Shown: positions 1 to 5,027 of the stretch, piece after piece
Layout of the letters: each line of letters begins with the position of its first letter
How positions within the stretch are numbered: position 1 is the first letter of the stretch
Assembly: GCA_964622685.1 (NCBI GenBank)
Contig: CAZUUU010000170.1
Location: 1-7,326 of the forward strand
Source of the DNA: Methylibium sp964622685
Lineage (GTDB): Bacteria > Pseudomonadota > Gammaproteobacteria > Burkholderiales > Burkholderiaceae_C
Length of the DNA stretch: 7,326 nt
Direction: 5' to 3'
Made by a program: the position numbers and the translations under genes
The notes under the pieces: model-generated
What the model was told of the DNA's origin: nothing
The model's database searches: none
The model's input: the letters and a program-made list of their open reading frames with translations, nothing else

Positions 1-296
1 AGAGCCTGGCCGAGCATGGCGACAAGCTCGACGCCGGCGAGAAGGAGAAGATCGAAGCCGCGCTCAAGGACGCCGAGGCCGCGCTGAAGAGCGAAGACAA
101 GACCGAGATCGAGGCCAAGACCGAGGCGCTGATGGCGGCCAGCCAGAAGCTCGGCGAGAAGGTCTATGCCGACATGCAGGCCGCCCAGGCAGCGGCCGGG
201 GCTGCCGGCGCGGCGCCGCAGGATGCCGCGGCGGGCGACGCGAAGCCGGCCGACGACAACGTCGTCGACGCCGACTTCAAGGAAGTCAAGAAGTGA
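1..296 (+). CDS. dnaK: Chaperone DnaK (Hsp70), C-terminal end only
   Basis: The reading frame is open from base 3 to the TGA at 294-296 and encodes the last 97 residues of DnaK; the rest lies off the left edge. DnaK is the ATP-driven cytosolic Hsp70 that binds exposed hydrophobic peptides and works with DnaJ and GrpE. What is visible is the end of the helical lid, rich in Lys, Glu and Ala (LKDAEAALKSEDKTEIEAK, then SQKLGEKVYADMQ). It is followed by a low-complexity Ala/Gly linker and the conserved acidic tail DDNVVDADFKEVKK, which matches the DnaK C-terminal signature (VVDAxFxEVK) involved in co-chaperone and client interaction. The gene lies 112 bp upstream of dnaJ on the same strand, the usual dnaK-dnaJ order. 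The assignment rests on the tail motif plus this neighbour. Confidence 0.95.
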   Translation, partial: SLAEHGDKLDAGEKEKIEAALKDAEAALKSEDKTEIEAKTEALMAASQKLGEKVYADMQAAQAAAGAAGAAPQDAAAGDAKPADDNVVDADFKEVKK

Positions 297-305
297 TGGA
301 CCGGA

Positions 306-323
306 CAGCCGGCTTGCCGGCTG
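306..323 (+). other. Inverted repeat (hairpin) between dnaK and dnaJ
   Basis: CAGCCGGC (306-313) and GCCGGCTG (316-323) are perfect reverse complements separated by TT, giving an 8-bp GC-rich stem starting 9 bases after the dnaK stop. No T-run follows (the next bases are CCGCTCCATC), so it is not a canonical intrinsic terminator. It may be an attenuator or an mRNA-stabilising hairpin that sets the DnaK:DnaJ ratio within an operon. That role is inference; only the repeat is seen. Confidence 0.5.
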
Positions 324-408
324 CCGCTCCATCTCGCCGCGTTCGAGGTGATGGGCCGAGCCCGCACCTCGACGCGGCGGTTTCGTTCCTGATGCACTGA
401 GAGTCTTC

Positions 409-1548
409 ATGGCCAAACGTGACTACTACGAAGTCCTCGGCGTCCCCAAGAACGCCAGCGACGACGACATCAAGAAGGCCTATCGCAAGCTGGCCATGAA
501 GCACCACCCCGACCGCAACCAGGGCGACGGGGCCAAGAAGTCGGAGGAGAGCTTCAAGGAGGCCAAGGAGGCCTACGAGATGCTGTCCGACGGGCAGAAG
601 CGCGCCGCCTACGACCGCTTCGGCCACGCCGGCGTCGACCCCGCCATGGGCGGCGGGCGGCCCGGCGCCGAGGCCTACGGCGGCTTCGCCGAGGCCTTCG
701 GCGACATCTTCGGCGACATCTTCGGCGGCGCTGGCGGCGGCGGCCGCCGCGGCGGCCAGCAGGTCTACCGCGGCAGCGACCTCAGCTACGCGATGGAGAT
801 CACGCTCGAGGAGGCGGCGCGCGGCAAGGACTCGCAGATCCGCATTCCGAGCTGGGACGACTGCAAGACCTGCGACGGCAGCGGCGCCAAGCCGGGCACG
901 AGTGCGAAGACCTGCCCGACCTGCAACGGCTCGGGCCAGGTCCACCTGCGCCAGGGCTTCTTCAGCATCCAGCAGACCTGCCCCAACTGCCACGGCAGCG
1001 GCAAGATCATCCCGGACCCCTGCACGGCCTGCAACGGCGCCGGCCGCATCAAGAGCAACAAGACGCTCGAGGTCAAGATCCCGGCCGGCATCAACGAGGG
1101 CATGCGCATCCGCTCGGCCGGCAACGGCGAGCCCGGCACCAACGGCGGCCCGCCGGGGGACCTGTACATCGAGATCCGCATCAAGCAGCACGACATCTTC
1201 GAGCGCGACGGCGACGACCTGCACTGCACGATCCCGGTCGGCGTCGCCACCGCCGCGCTCGGCGGCCAGATCGAGGTGCCGACACTCGGCGGCAAGGCCG
1301 AGATCGAGCTGCCCGAGGGCACGCAGCACGGCAAGACCTTCCGCCTGCGCGGCAAGGGCATCAAGGGCGTGCGCTCCAGCTATCCGGGCGACCTGTACTG
1401 CCACGTCGCGGTCGAGACGCCGATCAAGCTGACCGAGCACCAGCGCAAGCTGCTGAAGGAGCTCGACGAGAGCTTCAAGAAGGGCGGCGACCGCCACTCG
1501 CCCAACGCCAAGAGCTGGACCGACCGGGTCAAGGACCTGTTCAAATAA
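409..1548 (+). CDS. dnaJ: Co-chaperone DnaJ (Hsp40), type A, complete
   Basis: This 379-residue protein has the usual length and full architecture of type A DnaJ. The J-domain (about 1-72) has the HPD motif at 33-35 that stimulates DnaK ATPase. A Gly/Phe-rich region follows (about 77-117) and contains the tandem GDIFGDIF, encoded by an exact 12-bp duplication at 697-720. The zinc domain has four CxxCxGxG repeats at C152/C155, C169/C172, C191/C194 and C205/C208, all intact. The C-terminal beta domains and dimerisation tail run to 379. DnaJ delivers unfolded clients to DnaK in the cytosol. The ATG at 409 is preceded by GAGAG at 399-403 (spacing 5), and MAKRDYYEVLGV is the canonical N-terminus, so the start is secure. 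It is probably co-transcribed with dnaK; no sigma-32-type promoter was recognised in the 112-bp gap. Confidence 0.98.
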   Translation: MAKRDYYEVLGVPKNASDDDIKKAYRKLAMKHHPDRNQGDGAKKSEESFKEAKEAYEMLSDGQKRAAYDRFGHAGVDPAMGGGRPGAEAYGGFAEAFGDIFGDIFGGAGGGGRRGGQQVYRGSDLSYAMEITLEEAARGKDSQIRIPSWDDCKTCDGSGAKPGTSAKTCPTCNGSGQVHLRQGFFSIQQTCPNCHGSGKIIPDPCTACNGAGRIKSNKTLEVKIPAGINEGMRIRSAGNGEPGTNGGPPGDLYIEIRIKQHDIFERDGDDLHCTIPVGVATAALGGQIEVPTLGGKAEIELPEGTQHGKTFRLRGKGIKGVRSSYPGDLYCHVAVETPIKLTEHQRKLLKELDESFKKGGDRHSPNAKSWTDRVKDLFK

Positions 1549-1552
1549 GTCG

Positions 1553-1574
1553 CGCCTGCCCCGGCACGCAGGCG
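1553..1574 (+). other. Weak hairpin after dnaJ
   Basis: CGCCTGC (1553-1559) and GCAGGCG (1568-1574) are reverse complements with an 8-nt loop, 4 bases after the dnaJ stop codon. No T-tract follows, and the next gene starts at 1597 with its own ribosome binding site, so complete termination here is doubtful. It may cause partial termination or protect the 3' end of the upstream message. Confidence 0.35.
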
Positions 1575-1596
1575 AGCCCTGCGGCCCGGAGGCGTG

Positions 1597-2277
1597 ATGG
1601 CCCGAATCGACATCCAGGCGATCGCCGGCACGGCCCGGCATCTGGGCGCCGCCACGGCGCGCGGCCTGCTCGCCGTGCTGGCGGCCAGCCGGCTGCCGGT
1701 CGGCCTGGCCTACCTGCTGGCCACGCTGCTGGTGCTGTTCCCGATCGCCTGGGTCGGCCAGGCGCTGAACTGGCTGCTGGCGCGGCAGGCCGTCTGGCCG
1801 GGCGTCGCGGCCGCCGCCATCGCCGGCGCCGTGCTGGTGGTCTACGCCGCACTGATGACCAACGAGGACTACCTGCGCGCGCTGCCGCGCCAGGGCATCG
1901 CCTTCCCGACCTCGCTGTCGGTGGCGCTGGCCGCCTACGCGGTGATCGTCTTCGGTGCCCTCACCTGCGCCTGCGAGCGCCTCGGCTGGGTCCAGATGCA
2001 GCCGGCGGCAGCGTTCACCGAAGGCTGTGCGACGCGCTACGCCGACCTCTACCTCTGGCACCTGCTGGACGCGATCCCCGGCATCAAGTTCAACGAGACG
2101 GTCGGCTGGGTCCAGAAGTACAGCGCCTCGAACGCGCTGGTGGGCTGGCTGCTGGTCGGCTTCAAGCTGCTGGTGATCGTCTGCGTGATCGGCTCCTTCG
2201 TGGTCTGCGGCCGGCTGAAGCGCGAACCGCAGGTCAACGCGATGACCACGGCGGCGGCGCCCGACGATGATCGCTGA
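1597..2277 (+). CDS. Four-helix inner-membrane protein of unknown function
   Basis: This 226-residue protein is strongly hydrophobic. Four membrane segments are apparent at about residues 34-54, 66-86, 105-127 and 180-204. Between segments 3 and 4 lies a conserved-looking amphipathic stretch, about 148-171 (DLYLWHLLDAIPGIKFNETVGW). This layout (helix, re-entrant-like segment, helix) resembles a pore-loop membrane protein, but the canonical potassium-selectivity sequence TVGYG is absent, so no channel function is claimed. There is no signal peptide; the tail ends in a short polar segment (MTTAAAPDDDR). The ATG at 1597 is preferred over the GTG at 1594 because GGAGG at 1588-1592 is 4 bases from the ATG but only 1 from the GTG. 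It follows dnaJ by 48 bp and may be co-transcribed. Composition and codon use match dnaJ, so it is native and not part of the decayed island downstream. Confidence 0.8.
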   Translation: MARIDIQAIAGTARHLGAATARGLLAVLAASRLPVGLAYLLATLLVLFPIAWVGQALNWLLARQAVWPGVAAAAIAGAVLVVYAALMTNEDYLRALPRQGIAFPTSLSVALAAYAVIVFGALTCACERLGWVQMQPAAAFTEGCATRYADLYLWHLLDAIPGIKFNETVGWVQKYSASNALVGWLLVGFKLLVIVCVIGSFVVCGRLKREPQVNAMTTAAAPDDDR

Positions 2278-2303
2278 CTGCCAGGATCTGCCGGCAGCAC
2301 CGC

Positions 2304-2744
2304 GTGCACTCGAGAGTCAGTCGTGTCAGGTTCCGGTGGTTCGTTCCCGAGCTGCTGAAGCATCGCAGTGTCTGGCGCGACGTGCTCGTCGCCTCCTTCA
2401 TCCTGCAGCTCGTGGCCCTGGCGACGCCGCTCTTCACGCAGGCCATCATCGACAAGGTCGTCGTGCACCGCACGGACAGCACACTGATCGCTATCGGCGT
2501 GGTGATGGCGATCTTCGTCGAGTTCACGGCCGTCCTGACATGGACCCGCCAGTACTTGGTGCTGCACACCGGCAATCGCATCGGCGCGGTTCTGGGAGCG
2601 TCAGTCTGGGAGCACCTGCTCAGACTGCCGCTGCGCTACTTCGAGCGCCGGCCGACGGGTGTGGTGGCTGCCCGGCTGCACGGTGTGGAGAGCAACGACA
2701 AGGAGCCCAGCAGGAAAGAACCTGGAAAGACGGACCTTTGCTGA
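2304..2744 (+). pseudogene. Type I secretion ABC transporter, fragment of the membrane domain
   Basis: The frame is open from 2271. The recognisable part runs from FRWFVPELLKHR (from 2331) to RPTGVVAARLHGVES (to 2693), about 121 residues. It matches the start of the transmembrane domain of HlyB/RtxB-type exporters: the FRWF(V/I)P entry, the first helix (LVASFILQLVALATPLFTQ), the IIDKVVVH motif, the second helix (LIAIGVVMAIFVEFTAVLTW), then QYLVLHTGNR and LLRLPLRYFERRPTG. Such proteins are about 700 residues, use ATP to export unfolded RTX-type substrates, and carry an N-terminal peptidase-like domain and a C-terminal nucleotide-binding domain. Here the N-terminal domain, four helices and the whole ATPase (Walker A, signature, Walker B) are missing. 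After residue 130 the sequence becomes unrelated polar residues and stops at 2742-2744. The GTG at 2304 is only a nominal start with no ribosome binding site. It cannot be a working transporter. Confidence 0.85.
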
Positions 2745-2951
2745 ACGCAAGCACATGCCGCTTCGAGAGCTCAGCGAGCTCAGCACAGAAGCTATCGACC
2801 GATCAGGAACGAGGCCAAGTCGGATGAGCTTCCTACAGAGCCGAAGACGGCTGCTCACGAGGTGGTGGATACGTTCGTACAGCTCAGTGACGAAGGACTG
2901 CAATTCGGCATAGTCAACGACTACGCACACATACCAGGGAGTGCCTTATGA
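2745..2951 (+). pseudogene. C-terminal remnant of an unidentified protein, coupled to the lipoprotein gene
   Basis: An open frame of 68 codons without a plausible start ends at TGA 2949-2951. The last part, from about RNEAKSDELPTEPKTAAHEVV to FGIVNDYAHIPGSAL, is acidic and balanced in composition, like the real end of a protein. Its stop overlaps the next start as ATGA at 2948-2951, a classic translational-coupling arrangement, which argues that this was the last segment of a genuine upstream gene in an operon with the lipoprotein. The 5' end of the true remnant is unclear, because the first ~20 codons look like random sequence and another frame is equally open over 2700-2840. I do not recognise the family. 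By context it could be the end of a secreted substrate related to the one starting at 3556, but that is a guess. Confidence 0.45.
2767..2784 (+). repeat. Tandem 9-bp direct repeat
   Basis: GAGCTCAGC occurs twice back to back at 2767-2775 and 2776-2784, inside the non-functional mosaic. The unit is a multiple of three, so it would add an Glu-Leu-Ser triplet in one frame without shifting it. It is probably a replication-slippage duplication; no function is suggested. Confidence 0.7.
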
Positions 2952-3553
2952 GATCTGCCGCGAGGATTCCGATCAAACTGCTTTCGATCACGTTGATGCT
3001 GCCACTGGTCGCCTGCGACAAAGCCGTTAGATGGCAAGAAGAGGTACCGCTCAACACCGGTGAGACGATCTGGGTCAATCGGACGGTGAACTACTCGATT
3101 CAGGGTGGTGCTGGTAACCCGCTCGACATGGCGTACCGACCCAACTGGCCGGAGATCATTGACTTCACCTGGAACGGCAAGGTCTACCGCTACGAAGGCG
3201 ATGCTCGCGTCATGGTTCTGGCGATCTCTCCGCTCAAGACACCGGTTCTTGTGGCCAGAGCTGCTGACGGCCGATGGGACGCAAAGCATGGGTTCAAGTG
3301 CGTGACCCCGTTCTACGTTCAATTGACTCCGGATTCGACAGGTCGGCACTGGACATGGCCGCCATCGATAGAACCGTGGCTCTACAACCTTCCGGCGAAC
3401 TTGATGCTGGAGCGAAAGCAGCCCGAGGAGATGGCTACACGCTATACGGCTGCGCAGCGAAGCGACGAAGACCGCCCAGGCGCGGTTCAGTCGCCCTCGA
3501 AACAGCGAATCGATCCCACACACACCGGCGATCACTGCGGCAACAGGAGTTAG
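2948..3553 (+). CDS. Lipoprotein of unknown function, apparently intact
   Basis: This 201-residue protein has a type II (lipoprotein) signal peptide: basic start MRSAARIPIK, hydrophobic core LLSITLMLPL and lipobox L20-V21-A22-C23, so the mature protein starts at lipidated Cys23. Asp24 follows, which in Escherichia coli favours retention at the inner membrane; whether that rule holds here is unknown. The mature part is soluble and rich in Trp, Pro and Tyr (EEVPLNTGETIWVNRTVNY, GNPLDMAYRPNWPEIIDFTW, DARVMVLAISPLKTPVLVA, CVTPFYVQLTPDSTGRHWTWPPSIEPWLYNLP). It resembles a family of hypothetical lipoproteins I associate with Burkholderiales, without assigned function. The start has AGGGAG at 2936-2941 (spacing 6) and overlaps the previous stop as ATGA; the next start follows 2 bp after its stop. 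No internal stop or frameshift is visible and the length seems normal, yet both neighbours are broken, so it may be transcribed without its original partners. The last ~30 residues are compositionally plainer and could have drifted. Confidence 0.8.
   Translation: MRSAARIPIKLLSITLMLPLVACDKAVRWQEEVPLNTGETIWVNRTVNYSIQGGAGNPLDMAYRPNWPEIIDFTWNGKVYRYEGDARVMVLAISPLKTPVLVARAADGRWDAKHGFKCVTPFYVQLTPDSTGRHWTWPPSIEPWLYNLPANLMLERKQPEEMATRYTAAQRSDEDRPGAVQSPSKQRIDPTHTGDHCGNRS
3545..3549 (+). promoter_or_regulatory. Strong ribosome binding site deciding the start at 3556
   Basis: AGGAG lies 6 bases ahead of the ATG at 3556, inside the last codons of the lipoprotein gene. This near-ideal spacing is the main evidence that the very short open frame at 3556 was the beginning of a real gene and is not part of the longer frame that runs through it from upstream. 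Confidence 0.7.
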
Positions 3554-3555
3554 CA

Positions 3556-3672
3556 ATGGCCACTCAACAAGAGTACGCACAGCTCTCGCTCTATGTGTAT
3601 CAGTCAAGAGCCGCTACCGTACCGGGCGGTCGTGCGACTCGATTCGTCGAAGTTGATGACTCAGACCGCTGA
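3556..3672 (+). pseudogene. N-terminal fragment of a putative secreted hydrolase/RTX-type substrate
   Basis: The ATG at 3556 has a strong ribosome binding site and starts 2 bp after the lipoprotein stop. It reads MATQQEYAQLSLYVYQ, then unrelated residues, and stops at 3670-3672 after 38 codons. From memory, this opening resembles the N-terminus of large lipase-like proteins with calcium-binding repeats in betaproteobacteria, which are typical type I secretion substrates. That recognition rests on only ~16 residues and is tentative. Homology ends at about 3603, where the HlyD remnant begins in another frame, so the body of the gene has been deleted. No catalytic residues or calcium-binding repeats remain, and a 38-residue product is unlikely to be functional. 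Confidence 0.5.
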
Positions 3673-3799
3673 CGGAGCGCTCGCGCTGGTTCCTGGGATG
3701 CTGGTGATGGCCGAGATTCACCAAGGCCGCCGCACGGTCTTGGAGTATTTGCTGTCGCCGATTCAACGAGTCGGAAGTGAAGCCGCGCGAGAGCGATGA
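3605..3799 (+). pseudogene. HlyD-family membrane fusion protein, C-terminal remnant
   Basis: In the frame ending at TGA 3797-3799, the sequence LPYRAVVRLDSSKLM, then LALVPGMLVMAEIHQGRRTVLEYLLSPIQRVGSEAARER, is the characteristic end of HlyD-type periplasmic adaptors. Diagnostic parts are the beta-barrel motif (L)xPGMxVxAEIxxGxRxVxEYxLSP and the short basic tail. HlyD proteins are usually over 400 residues and bridge the inner-membrane ABC exporter to the outer-membrane TolC channel. Only about the last 60 residues survive. Recognisable homology starts near 3614-3620, about ten bases after the hydrolase-like N-terminus ends, so the deletion joint lies within roughly 3604-3616. An ATG at 3593 is in frame but belongs to the other gene's sequence and has no ribosome binding site. 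The piece supports a former complete type I secretion operon, together with the ABC fragment ~0.9 kb upstream. Confidence 0.82.
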
Positions 3800-3883
3800 G
3801 AGACCTGCGGCACGTCGCCCGACCTGAGAGCGCTCCGTCAACTCGTGTACGAGACCTGAGCCAGCAGTCGAGCAGGCCCACTC

Positions 3884-4981
3884 TCAGATGAACAGATCTC
3901 CCTGCGCCGCGTCGGCCGGCGGCGGGCGGAAGCGGCTGCGGTCGAGGGCCGGCGTCTCGCGCGACAGGCCGTGGCGCGCGGCGGCCTTCAGCACGCGCTG
4001 GCGGATCAGCTCGGCCCACAGGCCGGCGCCCTTCATGCGCGAGGCGTAGTCGGCGTCGTAGTCCTTGCCGCCGCGCATGTCGTGCACGCGCGCCATCACG
4101 CGCTCGGCACGGTCGGGCAGGTGCTGCTGCAACCACTGGCGAAACAGCGGCGCCACCTCCCAGGGCAGGCGCAGCACGGTGTAGTGGACCGAGTTGGCGC
4201 CGTGCGCGGCCGCGGCCTCGACGATGCGCTCGATCTCGGGCTCGTTGACGAAGGGGATGATGGGCGCGATGTTCACGCCCACCGGCACGCCCGCCTCGGC
4301 CAGGCGCCGCACCGCCTGCAGGCGCCGCAGCGGCGCCACCGCGCGCGGCTCGAGCCGGCGCGCGAGGCCGGCGTCGAGCGTGGTGACGCTGACGAAGACC
4401 AGGGCCTGGCGGCGCCGCGCCGCCGGCGCGATCAGGTCGAGGTCGCCCTCGATGCCGGCCGACTTGGTGACGAGGGTGAAGGGGTGCTCGCAGGCGGTCA
4501 GCAGCTCCAGCACGCCGCGCGTGAGACGCAGGCGCCGCTCGATCGGCTGGTAGGCGTCCGTGGCCGAACCGATGTTGATCGGGCTGGGCACGTGGCTCGC
4601 CCGGGACAGCTCGACACGCAGGCGCTCGACGATGTTGACCTTGGCCACCAGCCGCGTCTCGAAGTCCAGCCCGGGCGACAGGTCGAGGTAGCTGTGGGTC
4701 GGTCGCGCGTAGCAGTAGATGCAGCCGTGCTCGCAGCCCCGGTAGGGGTTGAGCGCGATGTCGAAGGGGATGTCGGGCGAGTCGTTGCGGCTGATCACCG
4801 TGCGCGCCTGCTCCTCGGTGACGAAGGTCGCGGGGGGTAGCGCCTCGCCGTCCTCGACCGGCGCCTCCCAGCCATCGTCGCAGGCCTCGCGCACGTCACG
4901 TTCGTAGCGGTGCGCGATGCGCACCGGCGTGCCGCGGCCCTTGATCGGGTCGATGCGGGACGGGTCGTCGGCTCGGCTCAT
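3884..4981 (-). CDS. PA0069-family radical SAM protein (SplB-related, COG1533-like)
   Basis: This 365-residue protein has the radical SAM cluster motif C83-x3-C87-x2-C90 (GCEHGCIYCYARPTH), which binds a [4Fe-4S] cluster and S-adenosylmethionine to generate a 5'-deoxyadenosyl radical. The preceding signature FDIALNPYRGC and the following INIGSATDAYQPIER, FTLVTKSAGIEGDLDLI and VGVNIAPIIPFVNEPE are typical of the SplB-like COG1533 group. The N-terminal IKGRGTP and C-terminal GDLF are typical of the PA0069 branch. Length is normal and no key residue is missing. The substrate is unknown; the related spore photoproduct lyase repairs a UV lesion in DNA, but that function cannot be transferred. The ATG at 4981 has no recognisable ribosome binding site, and a LexA-type palindrome ends 2 bp before it, so expression is probably SOS-controlled and the message may be leaderless. 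It lies downstream of, and in the same direction as, the GGDEF-EAL gene. Confidence 0.92.
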   Translation of the reverse strand: MSRADDPSRIDPIKGRGTPVRIAHRYERDVREACDDGWEAPVEDGEALPPATFVTEEQARTVISRNDSPDIPFDIALNPYRGCEHGCIYCYARPTHSYLDLSPGLDFETRLVAKVNIVERLRVELSRASHVPSPINIGSATDAYQPIERRLRLTRGVLELLTACEHPFTLVTKSAGIEGDLDLIAPAARRRQALVFVSVTTLDAGLARRLEPRAVAPLRRLQAVRRLAEAGVPVGVNIAPIIPFVNEPEIERIVEAAAAHGANSVHYTVLRLPWEVAPLFRQWLQQHLPDRAERVMARVHDMRGGKDYDADYASRMKGAGLWAELIRQRVLKAAARHGLSRETPALDRSRFRPPPADAAQGDLFI

Positions 4982-4983
4982 GG

Positions 4984-5009
4984 CGATACTGTATTTTCAT
5001 ACAGTATCG
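4984..5009 (-). promoter_or_regulatory. LexA operator (SOS box) of the radical SAM gene
   Basis: Arms CGATACTGTAT (4984-4994) and ATACAGTATCG (4999-5009) are perfect 11-bp inverted repeats around a 4-bp centre. The core at 4989-5004, CTGTATTTTCATACAG, fits the gamma/betaproteobacterial LexA operator CTGT-N8-ACAG exactly, including the flanking TA on each side and the AT-rich centre. It is an AT-rich island in very GC-rich surroundings and lies directly before the radical SAM start codon. LexA bound here would block transcription until RecA-stimulated self-cleavage after DNA damage. As RNA on the minus strand it could also form an 11-bp hairpin with a GAAA loop, but the absence of a U-tract argues against a terminator. 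Confidence 0.88.
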
Positions 5010-5027
5010 CGCCGATGTCGACAGCCC

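Larger units (their letters stand above)
2304..3799 (+). other. Decayed type I secretion locus (mosaic of gene fragments)
   Basis: This stretch lies between two intact, high-GC blocks and holds pieces of at least four genes, all on the plus strand: ABC exporter membrane domain, an unidentified C-terminus, a lipoprotein, a substrate-like N-terminus and an HlyD C-terminus. GC content and G/C third-position bias drop from about 2700 onward, with codons such as AGA, ATA and TTA that are rare in dnaJ. An order of ABC exporter, substrate plus lipoprotein unit(s), HlyD, followed by two internal deletions, would give exactly this arrangement. No insertion sequence, integrase, tRNA or clear target-site repeat was seen at either edge. 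The interpretation as a collapsed secretion island is inference from the fragments, detailed in their own entries. Confidence 0.6.

Noticed and set aside
286..2061. Long minus-strand open frame (591 codons) antisense to dnaJ and the membrane protein gene
   Set aside because: It is a high-GC shadow frame: the product is low-complexity Ala/Arg/Gly/Val, and the plus strand carries an unmistakable DnaJ.
2921..3607. Minus-strand frame (228 codons) antisense to the lipoprotein gene
   Set aside because: No family motif and no ribosome binding site noticed; the plus-strand frame has a lipobox, a ribosome binding site and tight coupling to its neighbours.
2278..3799. An insertion sequence or integrase as cause of the broken genes
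   Set aside because: No transposase or recombinase frame, terminal inverted repeats or flanking target duplications were found; plain deletions explain the joints.
3800..3883. Search for a bidirectional terminator in the convergent gap
   Set aside because: Only short weak repeats were found (CTCGT/ACGAG at 3842-3853, GAGACCTG twice, CTGAGAG/CTCTCAG far apart). None makes a convincing terminator.
3971..4840. Plus-strand frame (289 codons) antisense to the radical SAM gene
   Set aside because: Arg/Ala/Val/Gly-rich shadow without motifs; the minus strand carries the radical SAM cysteine motif and family signatures.
4984..5009. The palindrome read as an intrinsic terminator for the GGDEF-EAL gene
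   Set aside because: The stem is AT-rich and no U-tract follows; the exact CTGT-N8-ACAG spacing and position before a start codon fit a LexA operator better.
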